Shown: positions 9,312 through 16,441 of the stretch, piece by piece
Numbering within the stretch: position 1 is the first letter of the stretch
Layout: every line of letters begins with the position of its first letter
Source: Glycocaulis sp050485565
Lineage (GTDB): Bacteria > Pseudomonadota > Alphaproteobacteria > Caulobacterales > Maricaulaceae
Assembly: GCF_050485565.1 (NCBI RefSeq)
Contig: NZ_JBJHBQ010000012.1
Location: 1-64,000, forward strand
Reading direction: 5' to 3'
DNA: 64,000 nt
The notes under the pieces: generated by a model
The model's input: only the letters and a program-made list of their open reading frames with translations
Database searches by the model: none
Told to the model about the DNA's origin: nothing
Translations under genes and position numbers: made by a program

Positions 9312-9659
9312 TTACGCCTTATTTGCTGCCGCTTTCCACCAGCGCCAGGCCGCAGCGCCGCCAATTACAGCAAAAGCGGGCACGCAAACCGGCATGGTCG
9401 CGCGCGCAACCGGTTCGGGCAGGAAGAGAATGTCGCGCGCCCAGCCCTCCTCGATTCCGGAAAGTTCACGCGCCCAGCTTTGCAGTATGCACTCACCATT
9501 GATGAGGATGCCGATGAAGATGAGCACTGGAAAACCGAGCGCCCACGGGACAAACCGTTCAAACCGCCCGGTCAGCACATAGGCGGCAAGCCCTATCACC
9601 ATGGTGACCGCCACCACCCAGACAATGGTGTGGACCAGTTGCAGGATGAACAGCGCCAT
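9312..9659 (-). CDS. Small inner-membrane protein, unknown
   Basis: 115 residues with GAGGGG upstream of the ATG. Three hydrophobic stretches are visible: residues about 4-30 (FILQLVHTIVWVVAVTMVIG), about 36-54 (FVPWALGFPVLIFIGILING), and about 86-108 (VCVPAFAVIGGAAAWRWW). This implies a three-pass membrane protein. I do not recognise a family. It is upstream of and co-directional with dnaK, 201 bp away with a weak terminator between, so a functional link to the chaperone is not implied. Confidence 0.6.
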   Translation of the reverse strand: MALFILQLVHTIVWVVAVTMVIGLAAYVLTGRFERFVPWALGFPVLIFIGILINGECILQSWARELSGIEEGWARDILFLPEPVARATMPVCVPAFAVIGGAAAWRWWKAAANKA

Positions 9660-9777
9660 AATTCCCCTCGTCCCCCTTCTTGCCTGCCATCCATACTGGC
9701 CCGGCTTCCGGCGCGATCCAAATCCTGATTGAGTGTGTGGCAGGAAATGAGCTGCGCCCAGCCGTCAGGAGGCTGAC

Positions 9778-10446
9778 ATGAACACGATCCCCCTACGCAC
9801 CGGACTTGTCGCCCTGATGGCGCTCGCCCTGACCGCCTGCATCATTGAGCGCGAGCATGTGCTGGCGCCCGATACGCAAGGTCTGGTGGTGGATGGCGAT
9901 ACACTGGCGCCAGTACAGGGTGCGCAGGTGCGTTTTGAAGCCCTGACCGCAAGCCCGGCGTCCATGACGGATGCTGAGGGCCGGTTTTCTCTGGACGGGC
10001 GTAGCGAAATGCGCCGTGTCATGCCCGTCGTTGGCGGTGTCCATCGCGATGCATCCCGCGTGCAGGCCAGCGCCAGCGAGTATGAGACCGGCTATTCAAG
10101 CGCGGCCTTCATCAACGGGCTGGGCCCGGCGCAGGCCGAGTATCCGGTGATTATCATGCTGGTCCCGCAAGGTGCCGCTGAACCTCATCTGGCAGATCTG
10201 ATGGCGGACTGTCTTGAAACGCCTGAGCAGCGCCACGCGGTACATATCGCGGCCCGTCTTGCCGAGCTGGACCCGCGAGACCTTCCCGCATGGCTGGACA
10301 CCGAGGCGGCGCTGGGACTGGAGGAGCATATCAGCATCGTCCTGCGTTCCAGCCTTCTTCTGGACTGTGAACAGACACAGGCCGCGCACGAAACCTTGCA
10401 AGGCCAGCTGACGGCCTTTCGCGCCACGGCCGGTATCGGGGGTTAG
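9778..10446 (+). CDS. Lipoprotein with carboxypeptidase-regulatory-like fold
   Basis: 222 residues with a strong AGGAGG site seven bases before the ATG. The signal ends in a lipobox, LALTACIIE, with cysteine at about residue 21. Residues about 37-75 (GLVVDGDTLAPVQGAQVRFE, then TDAEGRFSLDG) match the pattern of CarboxypepD_reg-like beta-sandwich domains, which are structural modules in envelope proteins. The C-terminal half is helical and unrecognised. The stop is 3 bases before the alkB-like gene, so the two may be co-transcribed. Confidence 0.6.
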   Translation: MNTIPLRTGLVALMALALTACIIEREHVLAPDTQGLVVDGDTLAPVQGAQVRFEALTASPASMTDAEGRFSLDGRSEMRRVMPVVGGVHRDASRVQASASEYETGYSSAAFINGLGPAQAEYPVIIMLVPQGAAEPHLADLMADCLETPEQRHAVHIAARLAELDPRDLPAWLDTEAALGLEEHISIVLRSSLLLDCEQTQAAHETLQGQLTAFRATAGIGG

Positions 10447-10449
10447 GCG

Positions 10450-11091
10450 GTGATGGACACTGGCCGGGTCACCGGGCCGGACGGGTTTGTCGTCCTGCCG
10501 GGCTATTTCGGCCGGGCGGCCCAGGAAAGCCTGCTGGCCGATGTGCTGGCAGGAATCGACGCTGCGCCGCTTTACCAGCCGGTCATGCCGCGTACAGGGG
10601 CACCCTTAAGCGTACAGATGAGTAATTTTGGCCCGCTGGGCTGGATCGCGGACCGCAAGGGCTATCGCTATGAGCCCACCCACCCCGTCACCGGCAGGTC
10701 CTGGCCGCCCATGCCGCAGGCGCTTCTCGATCTGTGGAGCGCAGTGTCGGGCTGGCAGCAGCCACCCCAGGCCTGCCTGATCAATGTCTACGGCCCCGGT
10801 GCCCGGATGGGCCTGCATATCGACGCAGACGAGGATGCGCGTGATGCGCCGGTCGTCTCGATCAGCCTCGGCGACCGGGCGCGCTTCCGGCTAGGCGGGT
10901 CTGAACGCAAAAGCCCTACACGGTCGATGGTGCTGTCTTCGGGTGATGTTGTGGTGCTGGGCGGGGCCTCGCGGCGCTTCTATCACGGCGTGGACCGGAT
11001 TTATCCCGGCACCAGCACGCTCCTGCCTGAGCATCTGCGCCCCGGCCGGATCAATCTGACGCTGCGGCGGGTCCGGGCCGGCGGAAAATAA
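10450..11091 (+). CDS. alkB: AlkB-family 2-oxoglutarate/Fe(II) dioxygenase
   Basis: 213 residues from a GTG at 10450 (an ATG follows immediately at 10453). Oxidative demethylase for alkylated bases such as 1-methyladenine and 3-methylcytosine in DNA or RNA. The fold motif QACLINVYGPGARMGLHIDA provides Fe ligands H123 and D125. The distal histidine is H179 (RRFYHGVDRI), and the 2-oxoglutarate-binding arginines lie in RINLTLRR. Length and the STLLPEHLRPGRINLTLRR ending fit E. coli AlkB. It is not next to the Ada-like gene, which is 8 kb away. No LexA-type site was found upstream. Confidence 0.85.
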   Translation: MMDTGRVTGPDGFVVLPGYFGRAAQESLLADVLAGIDAAPLYQPVMPRTGAPLSVQMSNFGPLGWIADRKGYRYEPTHPVTGRSWPPMPQALLDLWSAVSGWQQPPQACLINVYGPGARMGLHIDADEDARDAPVVSISLGDRARFRLGGSERKSPTRSMVLSSGDVVVLGGASRRFYHGVDRIYPGTSTLLPEHLRPGRINLTLRRVRAGGK

Positions 11092-11197
11092 ATCCGGCGG
11101 AACCCGTTTCGTTCATCTTGCGTATAGCGAAAGTCTGTTTCAATCACGGACAACGGCGGCACGAGGGCTCGCCGTACGGATTTGGATGGAGGCTCCC

Positions 11198-11551
11198 ATG
11201 CGGAAGCTGATGATTATCTCTCTGGCGGCACCTGCCCTGATGGTCACAGGTTGTGCGGCCAATAACACGATGACCCATGCAGCAGGCGGCGCGGCCGCCG
11301 GTGCGCTGGCCGGTGCCGTGATCGGCAACAATACCGGCAGCGGGGATGCCCGTCAGGGTGCCATTATCGGCGCCGTGGTCGGCGGCGCTGCCGGTGCCTA
11401 TGCCGGTTGCCGCGAAGATGGCGGCTGCCGCTGGAACCAGAACAACCAGAACCACTCCCAGCTCTATTATGACCAGCGTGCGGGCCGGTATTACTATGTC
11501 GACCAGCGCACGGGTCAGACCTTCTGGCAGAATGGCGAGTTCCGCGGCTAG
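11198..11551 (+). CDS. Glycine-zipper lipoprotein (copy 1)
   Basis: 117 residues from the ATG at 11198, with GGAGG upstream. The lipobox is MVTGCAAN. It is followed by a glycine-zipper segment rich in GxxxG (AAGGAAAGALAGAVIGNNTG, then GAIIGAVVGGAAGAYAG), which usually inserts in or packs on membranes. The C-terminal module contains HSQLYYDQ, RYYYVDQRTGQTFWQNGE. The next gene (11709) encodes a paralogue with the same plan. A Rho-independent terminator follows at 11603. The function is unknown; outer-membrane anchoring is inferred. Confidence 0.7.
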   Translation: MRKLMIISLAAPALMVTGCAANNTMTHAAGGAAAGALAGAVIGNNTGSGDARQGAIIGAVVGGAAGAYAGCREDGGCRWNQNNQNHSQLYYDQRAGRYYYVDQRTGQTFWQNGEFRG

Positions 11552-11602
11552 ATCCGTTTGCCGCGCCGGTGGCCTGCATTCCCCTGGCAGGCCAGATGAG
11601 AG

Positions 11603-11636
11603 AAGCCCCGGACGCCCTTTGGCCGGGGCTTTTTTC
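11603..11636 (+). terminator. Rho-independent terminator
   Basis: AAGCCCCGG (11603-11611) pairs with CCGGGGCTT (11623-11631) and is followed by a T run. It separates the two glycine-zipper lipoprotein genes. Confidence 0.85.
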
Positions 11637-11708
11637 TTGACCGCGCCCGGAACCTCACGGCACACCAAGCCGTTAATCGTGCACAAGGCATCCATGGGAG
11701 AGTGATAC

Positions 11709-12080
11709 ATGTTTCGCAAAGTTCTCGTAGCCGCGACACTTAGCGTGCCGCTTATCGCAACCGCCTGTGCCACGACGCCAGCTGCACGCGGCGGCGCAAC
11801 GGGTGCGGCTGTAGGTGCCGTCGGCGGTGCCGTGATCGGTAACCAGGTCGGTAGTGGCCATCCGCGCACCGGGGCTGCCATTGGCGCTGTGGGTGGTGCG
11901 ATTGCCGGGGCGGCCATTGCCTGCCAGCAACAGGGCGGGTGCCAGCACAATCCCAATAATCCGCGCCACTCCCAGCTCTATTACGACCAGCACAATGACC
12001 GCTACTGGTATGAGGACCATCAGACCGGTAACACCTACTGGCAGAACGGCGAGCCACGCACGCGTGTGCCGCGCCGCTAA
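11709..12080 (+). CDS. Glycine-zipper lipoprotein (copy 2)
   Basis: 123 residues, a paralogue of the gene at 11198. The signal peptide ends LIATACAT (lipobox), then comes a glycine zipper (GGATGAAVGAVGGAVIGNQV and GAAIGAVGGAIAG), and a C-terminal module (HSQLYYDQHNDRYWYEDHQT, then TYWQNGE) closely similar to the first copy. The two conserved cysteines in the middle (C..GGC) are shared. A tandem duplication is the simplest origin. It converges on grpE with a shared terminator. Confidence 0.7.
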   Translation: MFRKVLVAATLSVPLIATACATTPAARGGATGAAVGAVGGAVIGNQVGSGHPRTGAAIGAVGGAIAGAAIACQQQGGCQHNPNNPRHSQLYYDQHNDRYWYEDHQTGNTYWQNGEPRTRVPRR

Positions 12081-12100
12081 CGCGCCGGGCATGAATGTGA

Positions 12101-12133
12101 AAAGGGCGGCTCTGACGAGCCGCCCTTTTTTTG
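12101..12133. terminator. Strong terminator, probably bidirectional
   Basis: AAAGGGCGGCTC (12101-12112), loop TGAC, GAGCCGCCCTTT (12117-12128), then T residues on the plus strand; A residues lie on the other side. It serves the plus-strand lipoprotein gene and possibly grpE. Confidence 0.9.
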
Positions 12134-12153
12134 TTTTTCAGGCCCTTGGACGA

Positions 12154-12810
12154 TCAGGCTTCCACATCCAGCCCGCTGCCGGGCTTCTGCCCCGGCTGTG
12201 TGGATGCGGTAGCAGGCGCGTCTGCGGCGGGCGCTGCGCCTTCAGCCGGTCCTGCTGACACCACCACCATCGCCGCGCGCAGCGTGCGCTCGCCAATGAC
12301 ATAACCGGGCTGCATCACATGGGCGATGCGGCCCTTGGGCTGGTCTGCGGGGATCTGGGCGGCGGCCTGATGGAGGTTGGGATCGAGCGGATCACCCGGT
12401 TGCGGGTCAATGCGCTTTACGCCGTGACGCTCCAGCGTGCTCATCAGGCGGCGCTGGGTCATCTCCACGCCTTCAACCAGCGGCTTGACGTTTTCAGGCA
12501 GGCTGGCGCGCACATCGTCGCCCAGAAGGCCCAGAGCCCGTTCCAGATTGTCAGCGATATCGAGCATGTCGCGGGCAAAGCCGGTGACGGCGTATTCGCG
12601 CGTTTCCTTCACCTCGCGGGCGGCGCGCTTGCGGGTATTGTCCGCATCGGCCACCGCGCGCAGCAGACGGTCACGCAGATCATCGACCTGGCCCTGCAGC
12701 GCCTCCAGCCCGTCTTCAGCCGTTCCGGTTTCCATCGCAGCTTCGGCCGCCTCGTCCAGCTCTGCATCATCGTGAGCGCCGGTCTGGCCGTTCTTGCTGT
12801 CATCACTCAT
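12154..12810 (-). CDS. grpE: Nucleotide exchange factor GrpE
   Basis: 218 residues from the ATG at 12810 (MSDDSKNG), with AGGA upstream; a start seven codons earlier is possible. It releases ADP from DnaK. The N-terminus is acidic and disordered. It is followed by a long coiled coil (LEALQGQVDDLRDRLLRAVA, DADNTRKRAAREV) and the family core (GFARDMLDIADNLERAL, GVEMTQRRL, DPLDPNLHQA, VMQPGYVIGERTLRAAMV). The alanine/proline-rich tail is lineage-specific. It follows hrcA on the minus strand, so both probably form one heat-shock operon. Confidence 0.96.
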   Translation of the reverse strand: MSDDSKNGQTGAHDDAELDEAAEAAMETGTAEDGLEALQGQVDDLRDRLLRAVADADNTRKRAAREVKETREYAVTGFARDMLDIADNLERALGLLGDDVRASLPENVKPLVEGVEMTQRRLMSTLERHGVKRIDPQPGDPLDPNLHQAAAQIPADQPKGRIAHVMQPGYVIGERTLRAAMVVVSAGPAEGAAPAADAPATASTQPGQKPGSGLDVEA

Positions 12811-12866
12811 GTCAAAGCGTCCTGTTGTCATTCTTAAGGCGTCGGGTTGACCGACACATAGGGAGG

Positions 12867-13937
12867 CTAGCTGCGTCCGTCGAGAAGCCGGCCCACAAGC
12901 TGGGCGGTATAATCCACAAGCGGGATGACGCGGGCATAGTTCAGACGCGTCGGACCGATCACCCCCAGCGCACCCAGAATACGCTGATCGCGATTGCGAT
13001 AGGGGGCAACAATCACGCTGGACCCGGAGAGCGAGAAGAGCGGGTTCTCCGAACCGATGAAAAGCCGCACGCCCTGCGCGCCGCGCGCTTCATCCAGGAG
13101 GGCCAGCAGGTCTTCCTTGCGCTCGATATCGTCAAACAGCAGGCGGATGCGTTCGAGATCCTCGCTGGCCTCGACCGATTCCAGCAGCTTTGCCTGACCG
13201 CGCACGATCAGCGAGCGGTTTTCCGACCCGCTCCAGTCGGCAAGCCCCGCCTCGACCAGGCTGGCCGCGGTTTCGTCCAGCTGGGCGCGCTTTTCGGCGA
13301 TCTCGCTCTGGATGGCCGACAGCGCCTCGGCCAGCGTGCGCCCCCTGAGCCGGGAGGAGAGGTAATTGCCTGCCTCCACCAGCGCCGCAGGCGGCAAGCC
13401 GGCGGGCGCGGTCATCAGCCGGTTTTCCACCGCGCCTGATTCCGACACCAGCACGGCGAGGATCTCTACCGGCGAGAGCGGGACAAATTCCACATGGCGC
13501 AGCGGCACGTCCTGTTTTTGCGAAGCCACAAGGCCCGCCCCGCCGGCCAGGCCGGACAGAAGCGAGGAGGCTTCGGCCAGCACGTCTTCAGGCCGCTTAC
13601 CCGCCGCGCCGACGCGGGCATCGATCTCGCGGCGCTCTTCCTCTGCCACTTCACCAATCTGCAGCAGGCCGTCGACGAAGAGGCGCAGCCCTGCATGGGT
13701 CGGCATGCGCCCGGCCGATGTATGCGGCGCAGACAGAAGCCCGGCGCCAGCGAGATCGGCCATGGTGTTGCGGATGGAGGCAGGCGAGAGGTTCAGCGCG
13801 GAACGCTTTGACAGGGTACGAGAGCCCACCGGCTCGCCGGTATCGAGATACGCCTCGACCAGCTCGCGGAAAATATCACGCGAGCGCGCGTCCAGTTCGG
13901 CCAGCGATGAGGATAGGGGCGAAGTCCGCTCTGTCAT
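12867..13937 (-). CDS. hrcA: Heat-inducible transcription repressor HrcA
   Basis: 356 residues. Repressor that binds CIRCE elements in front of chaperonin genes and is assisted by GroEL. The N-terminal winged helix has YLDTGEPVGSRTLSKRSAL and SPASIRNTMADLAGAGLL, then HTSAGRMPTHAGLRLFVDGL, all typical of the family. The C-terminal dimerisation region ends with LGVIGPTRLNYARVIPLVDY. It sits 56 bp upstream of grpE and is divergent from rph. I saw no CIRCE inverted repeat (TTAGCACTC-N9-GAGTGCTAA) in this window, so its targets are elsewhere. Confidence 0.95.
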   Translation of the reverse strand: MTERTSPLSSSLAELDARSRDIFRELVEAYLDTGEPVGSRTLSKRSALNLSPASIRNTMADLAGAGLLSAPHTSAGRMPTHAGLRLFVDGLLQIGEVAEEERREIDARVGAAGKRPEDVLAEASSLLSGLAGGAGLVASQKQDVPLRHVEFVPLSPVEILAVLVSESGAVENRLMTAPAGLPPAALVEAGNYLSSRLRGRTLAEALSAIQSEIAEKRAQLDETAASLVEAGLADWSGSENRSLIVRGQAKLLESVEASEDLERIRLLFDDIERKEDLLALLDEARGAQGVRLFIGSENPLFSLSGSSVIVAPYRNRDQRILGALGVIGPTRLNYARVIPLVDYTAQLVGRLLDGRS

Positions 13938-14070
13938 GATGGCAACCAGTTAAGCGAGCCGGGCGCGCGCTGCAATGGTCTCGTCTCCATGCCCGCTGCC
14001 CGCCAGCGCTGCTTTCATCGCGCGTACATTCGGGCTAGGTCGGCATCAGAGATTCATCCGGAGAGACACT

Positions 14071-14793
14071 ATGCGCCCTGACAACCGCCAAGCCGACGCC
14101 CTGCGCGAGGTGTATTTCGAGCTGGGCGCCGCGCCCTATGCGGAAGGTTCCTGCCTTGCCGTGTTTGGCAATACGCGTGTTCTGTGTGCGGCGAGCGTTG
14201 AAGAAACCACCCCGCCCTGGCTGCGCGGACGCGGGCAGGGCTGGGTGACAGCCGAATACGCCATGCTGCCGCGCGCCACCCATCAGCGTACGCGCCGCGA
14301 AGTGACCAGTGGCAAGCCTTCAGGCCGCACACAGGAAATCCAGCGCCTGATAGGGCGCTCCTTGCGGGCGGTTGTCGACCTCAAAGCGCTGGGCGAACGC
14401 CAGATCATCGTCGATTGCGACGTGCTGCAGGCCGATGGCGGCACGCGCACGGCGGCCATTACCGGCGCATGGATCGCCCTGAAATCGGCCTGTCTCTATC
14501 TGATGGAGGAGGGGCTTCTCAAATCCGATCCGGTGACCGGACAGGTCGCGGCGGTTTCCGCCGGTATCATCAAGGGCGAAGCGCGCCTCGACCTTGAGTA
14601 TGAGGAAGACAGCACGGCGGACGCAGACGCCAATTTCGTGCTGACGGCCAATGGCGGGGTTGTCGAAATACAGGCGACCGCCGAAACTGATCCGATGAAG
14701 CCCGAAGAGTTCGACGCGCTCTTTGCGCTGGCCCGCAAGGGCATTGGCGAGCTCGCGGTGCTGCAGAACGAGGCCCTGAAAACCCGGCGCTAG
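14071..14793 (+). CDS. rph: Ribonuclease PH
   Basis: 240 residues from the ATG at 14071 (GGAGAG upstream). Phosphorolytic 3'-5' exoribonuclease that trims tRNA 3' ends. Motifs: MRPDNRQADALREVYFELGA at the start, CAASVEETTPPWLRGRGQGW, the phosphate-binding arginine region RTRREVTSGKPSGRTQEIQR, and DCDVLQADGGTRTAAITGAW with the catalytic aspartates. The end, ELAVLQNEAL, is at the usual position. It is followed 27 bp later by an HMG-CoA reductase gene instead of the frequent partner rdgB, which lies 7.8 kb downstream. Confidence 0.96.
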   Translation: MRPDNRQADALREVYFELGAAPYAEGSCLAVFGNTRVLCAASVEETTPPWLRGRGQGWVTAEYAMLPRATHQRTRREVTSGKPSGRTQEIQRLIGRSLRAVVDLKALGERQIIVDCDVLQADGGTRTAAITGAWIALKSACLYLMEEGLLKSDPVTGQVAAVSAGIIKGEARLDLEYEEDSTADADANFVLTANGGVVEIQATAETDPMKPEEFDALFALARKGIGELAVLQNEALKTRR

Positions 14794-14820
14794 TCCGGGC
14801 GGGCCGTACGGGGAGGAGCC

Positions 14821-16011
14821 ATGACCGACCGCCGCAACGACACCCGTGCGCCCGTGCCGCGCGACAAAACGAACGATCATACGCATGACGCCGCGCGCAT
14901 GCGGCGGGCGTTTCTCACCAGCCGCACCGGCATGCCGCTTGACCATGTCGGGTCGTACTCGTTTGACCCCGGTGTGACCGCCGGGAATATCGAGAACTTT
15001 ATCGGCGTGGCGCAGGTGCCCATCGGGCTGGCAGGCCCCTTGCGGATCAATGGCGAGCACGTGAACGAAGATGTCTACGTGCCGCTGGCCACAACCGAAG
15101 GCACGCTGGTGGCGAGCTATAACCGGGGGATGCGTATCCTGACCGAAGCGGGCGGGGTGAAAACCACCATCCATGAGCGCTTCATGCAGCGCGCGCCGGT
15201 TTTTCACTTCAGCGATGCCAGAAGTGCACGATCGTTCGCGCAGTGGGTGGACGGTAATCTGGACGGTATCCGCGCCGCCGCCGAATCTACATCGTCGGTG
15301 GCCAAACTCTCCCATATCGAGCGCTACTCGGTGGGACCGATGCTCCACTTACGCTTCAACTATGAGACAGGCGACGCGGCCGGCCAGAATATGTGCGGCA
15401 AGGCCACGCTGGCGGCGTGCGAGTGGATAGCCGCCAACCATCCCGGCGGCGCGCGCTATACCCTCTCCGGCGCGATGGATACCGACAAGAAGCACTCCCA
15501 GCTCAACGTGCTGCATTCACGCGGCGCGCGGGTGATCGCGGAAGCCTGGATCCCCAGCGCGCTGCTTAAAGAGCGCGCTGGGGTAGACGCGGCGACGCTG
15601 TTCCGCGCCCGGCTCAACTCCTTTGCCGGCTCGGTGATGGCGGGCAGCGCCAATAACGGCATGCATGCGGCCAACGGGCTGGCGGCCCTGTTCATCGCCT
15701 GCGGGCAGGACGCGGCCAATATCGCCGAATCCCATACCGCGATGACCTTTGTGCGGCTGGAGGATGATGGCGAGACCTATTACTGGTCGATCACCCTGCC
15801 GGCCCTGATCGTGGCGACATTTGGCGGCGGCACACAGCTGCCGACGCAAGGCGAGTGCCTCGATATTCTGGGCTGCCGGGGCAAGGGCAAGGTCGGGCGC
15901 TTTATCGAGATATGCGCGGCAACCGTGCTGGCGGGAGAAATATCGCTGGCGAGCGCGGTCGTGGCGGGGGACTGGGTGGAGAGCCACGACCGGCTCGGCC
16001 GCAATCGCTGA
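14821..16011 (+). CDS. Hydroxymethylglutaryl-CoA reductase, class I-like
   Basis: 396 residues. It would reduce HMG-CoA to mevalonate with two NAD(P)H. Visible motifs: ENFIGVAQVPIGLAGPL (substrate binding), PLATTEGTLVASYNRGM with catalytic E93, ETGDAAGQNMCGKA (cofactor motif of the DAxGxNM type), MDTDKKHSQLN with catalytic lysine at 223/224, CGQDAANIAESHTAM with D297, and a C-terminal ESHDRLGRNR with H389 in the place of the class I SH-x-NR motif. All four catalytic residues appear present. It starts 27 bp after rph, so co-transcription is likely. No other mevalonate-pathway gene is in the window, and most alphaproteobacteria use the MEP route instead. Confidence 0.85.
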   Translation: MTDRRNDTRAPVPRDKTNDHTHDAARMRRAFLTSRTGMPLDHVGSYSFDPGVTAGNIENFIGVAQVPIGLAGPLRINGEHVNEDVYVPLATTEGTLVASYNRGMRILTEAGGVKTTIHERFMQRAPVFHFSDARSARSFAQWVDGNLDGIRAAAESTSSVAKLSHIERYSVGPMLHLRFNYETGDAAGQNMCGKATLAACEWIAANHPGGARYTLSGAMDTDKKHSQLNVLHSRGARVIAEAWIPSALLKERAGVDAATLFRARLNSFAGSVMAGSANNGMHAANGLAALFIACGQDAANIAESHTAMTFVRLEDDGETYYWSITLPALIVATFGGGTQLPTQGECLDILGCRGKGKVGRFIEICAATVLAGEISLASAVVAGDWVESHDRLGRNR

Positions 16012-16037
16012 TCTGGCGAGGGGTACAGATCAGCCGA

Positions 16038-16355
16038 TCAGTTGAAGAGTTCCAGCTGGCGCGCCTCGCGGGCGAAAGGGGCGATGCTCGCCGGTCCCAC
16101 CTGAAGCTTGCGGGGTTTGAGCGCAGGCCGCGCGACCGGCACGCTTTCGGGCGCTTCCACCAGCTCCAGATGCAGGGCAGACGCCTTGGTGCGGATCGCG
16201 CCTTCAGGCCGGCCGAGCTTTAGCGAAATGCGCTGCAGCGGCACGCCGCGCCGGGCCAGCTCGCGCAGTTCACGCTCATCCTCATAACGCCAGCGCTTGC
16301 CCGCATTGCGGGCATAGCCGCCGCCGCTTGCTTTCAATTTCGATGCATAATTCAT
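16038..16355 (-). CDS. SOS-box-controlled small helix-turn-helix protein with clamp-binding-like C-terminus
   Basis: 105 residues from the ATG at 16355, with AGGAG seven bases upstream. The N-terminal half is basic and looks like a Myb/SANT- or sigma-region-4-like DNA-binding helix-turn-helix: RWRYEDERELRELARRGVPL, then QRISLKLGRPEGAIRTKA (residues about 19-57). A proline-rich linker follows, and the protein ends in ARQLELFN. QLELF fits the beta-sliding-clamp binding pentapeptide QL(S/D)LF. A LexA-type box, GTTC-N7-GTTC on the minus strand, lies at 16380-16394, 24 bases before the start codon. I do not recognise a named family. Inference: a DNA-damage-induced protein that binds DNA and the replication clamp. 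It converges with the HMG-CoA reductase gene. Confidence 0.75.
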   Translation of the reverse strand: MNYASKLKASGGGYARNAGKRWRYEDERELRELARRGVPLQRISLKLGRPEGAIRTKASALHLELVEAPESVPVARPALKPRKLQVGPASIAPFAREARQLELFN

Positions 16356-16379
16356 GGCACCGCTCCTGCTCCGAATAAA

Positions 16380-16394
16380 GAACATAAGCGGAAC
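16380..16394 (-). promoter_or_regulatory. LexA (SOS) box, alphaproteobacterial type
   Basis: On the minus strand this reads GTTCCGCTTATGTTC, an exact GTTC-N7-GTTC as bound by LexA in Caulobacter and Rhizobiales. It lies 25-39 bases upstream of the ATG at 16355, where LexA would cover the promoter or start of transcription. Confidence 0.75.
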
Positions 16395-16441
16395 ATTAAC
16401 CAAAGTCAAGGGATTGTGGATAAAATCTTACCCGCACCCCG

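Noticed and set aside
13938..14070. CIRCE element near hrcA
   Set aside because: No TTAGCACTC...GAGTGCTAA or close variant in the gap.
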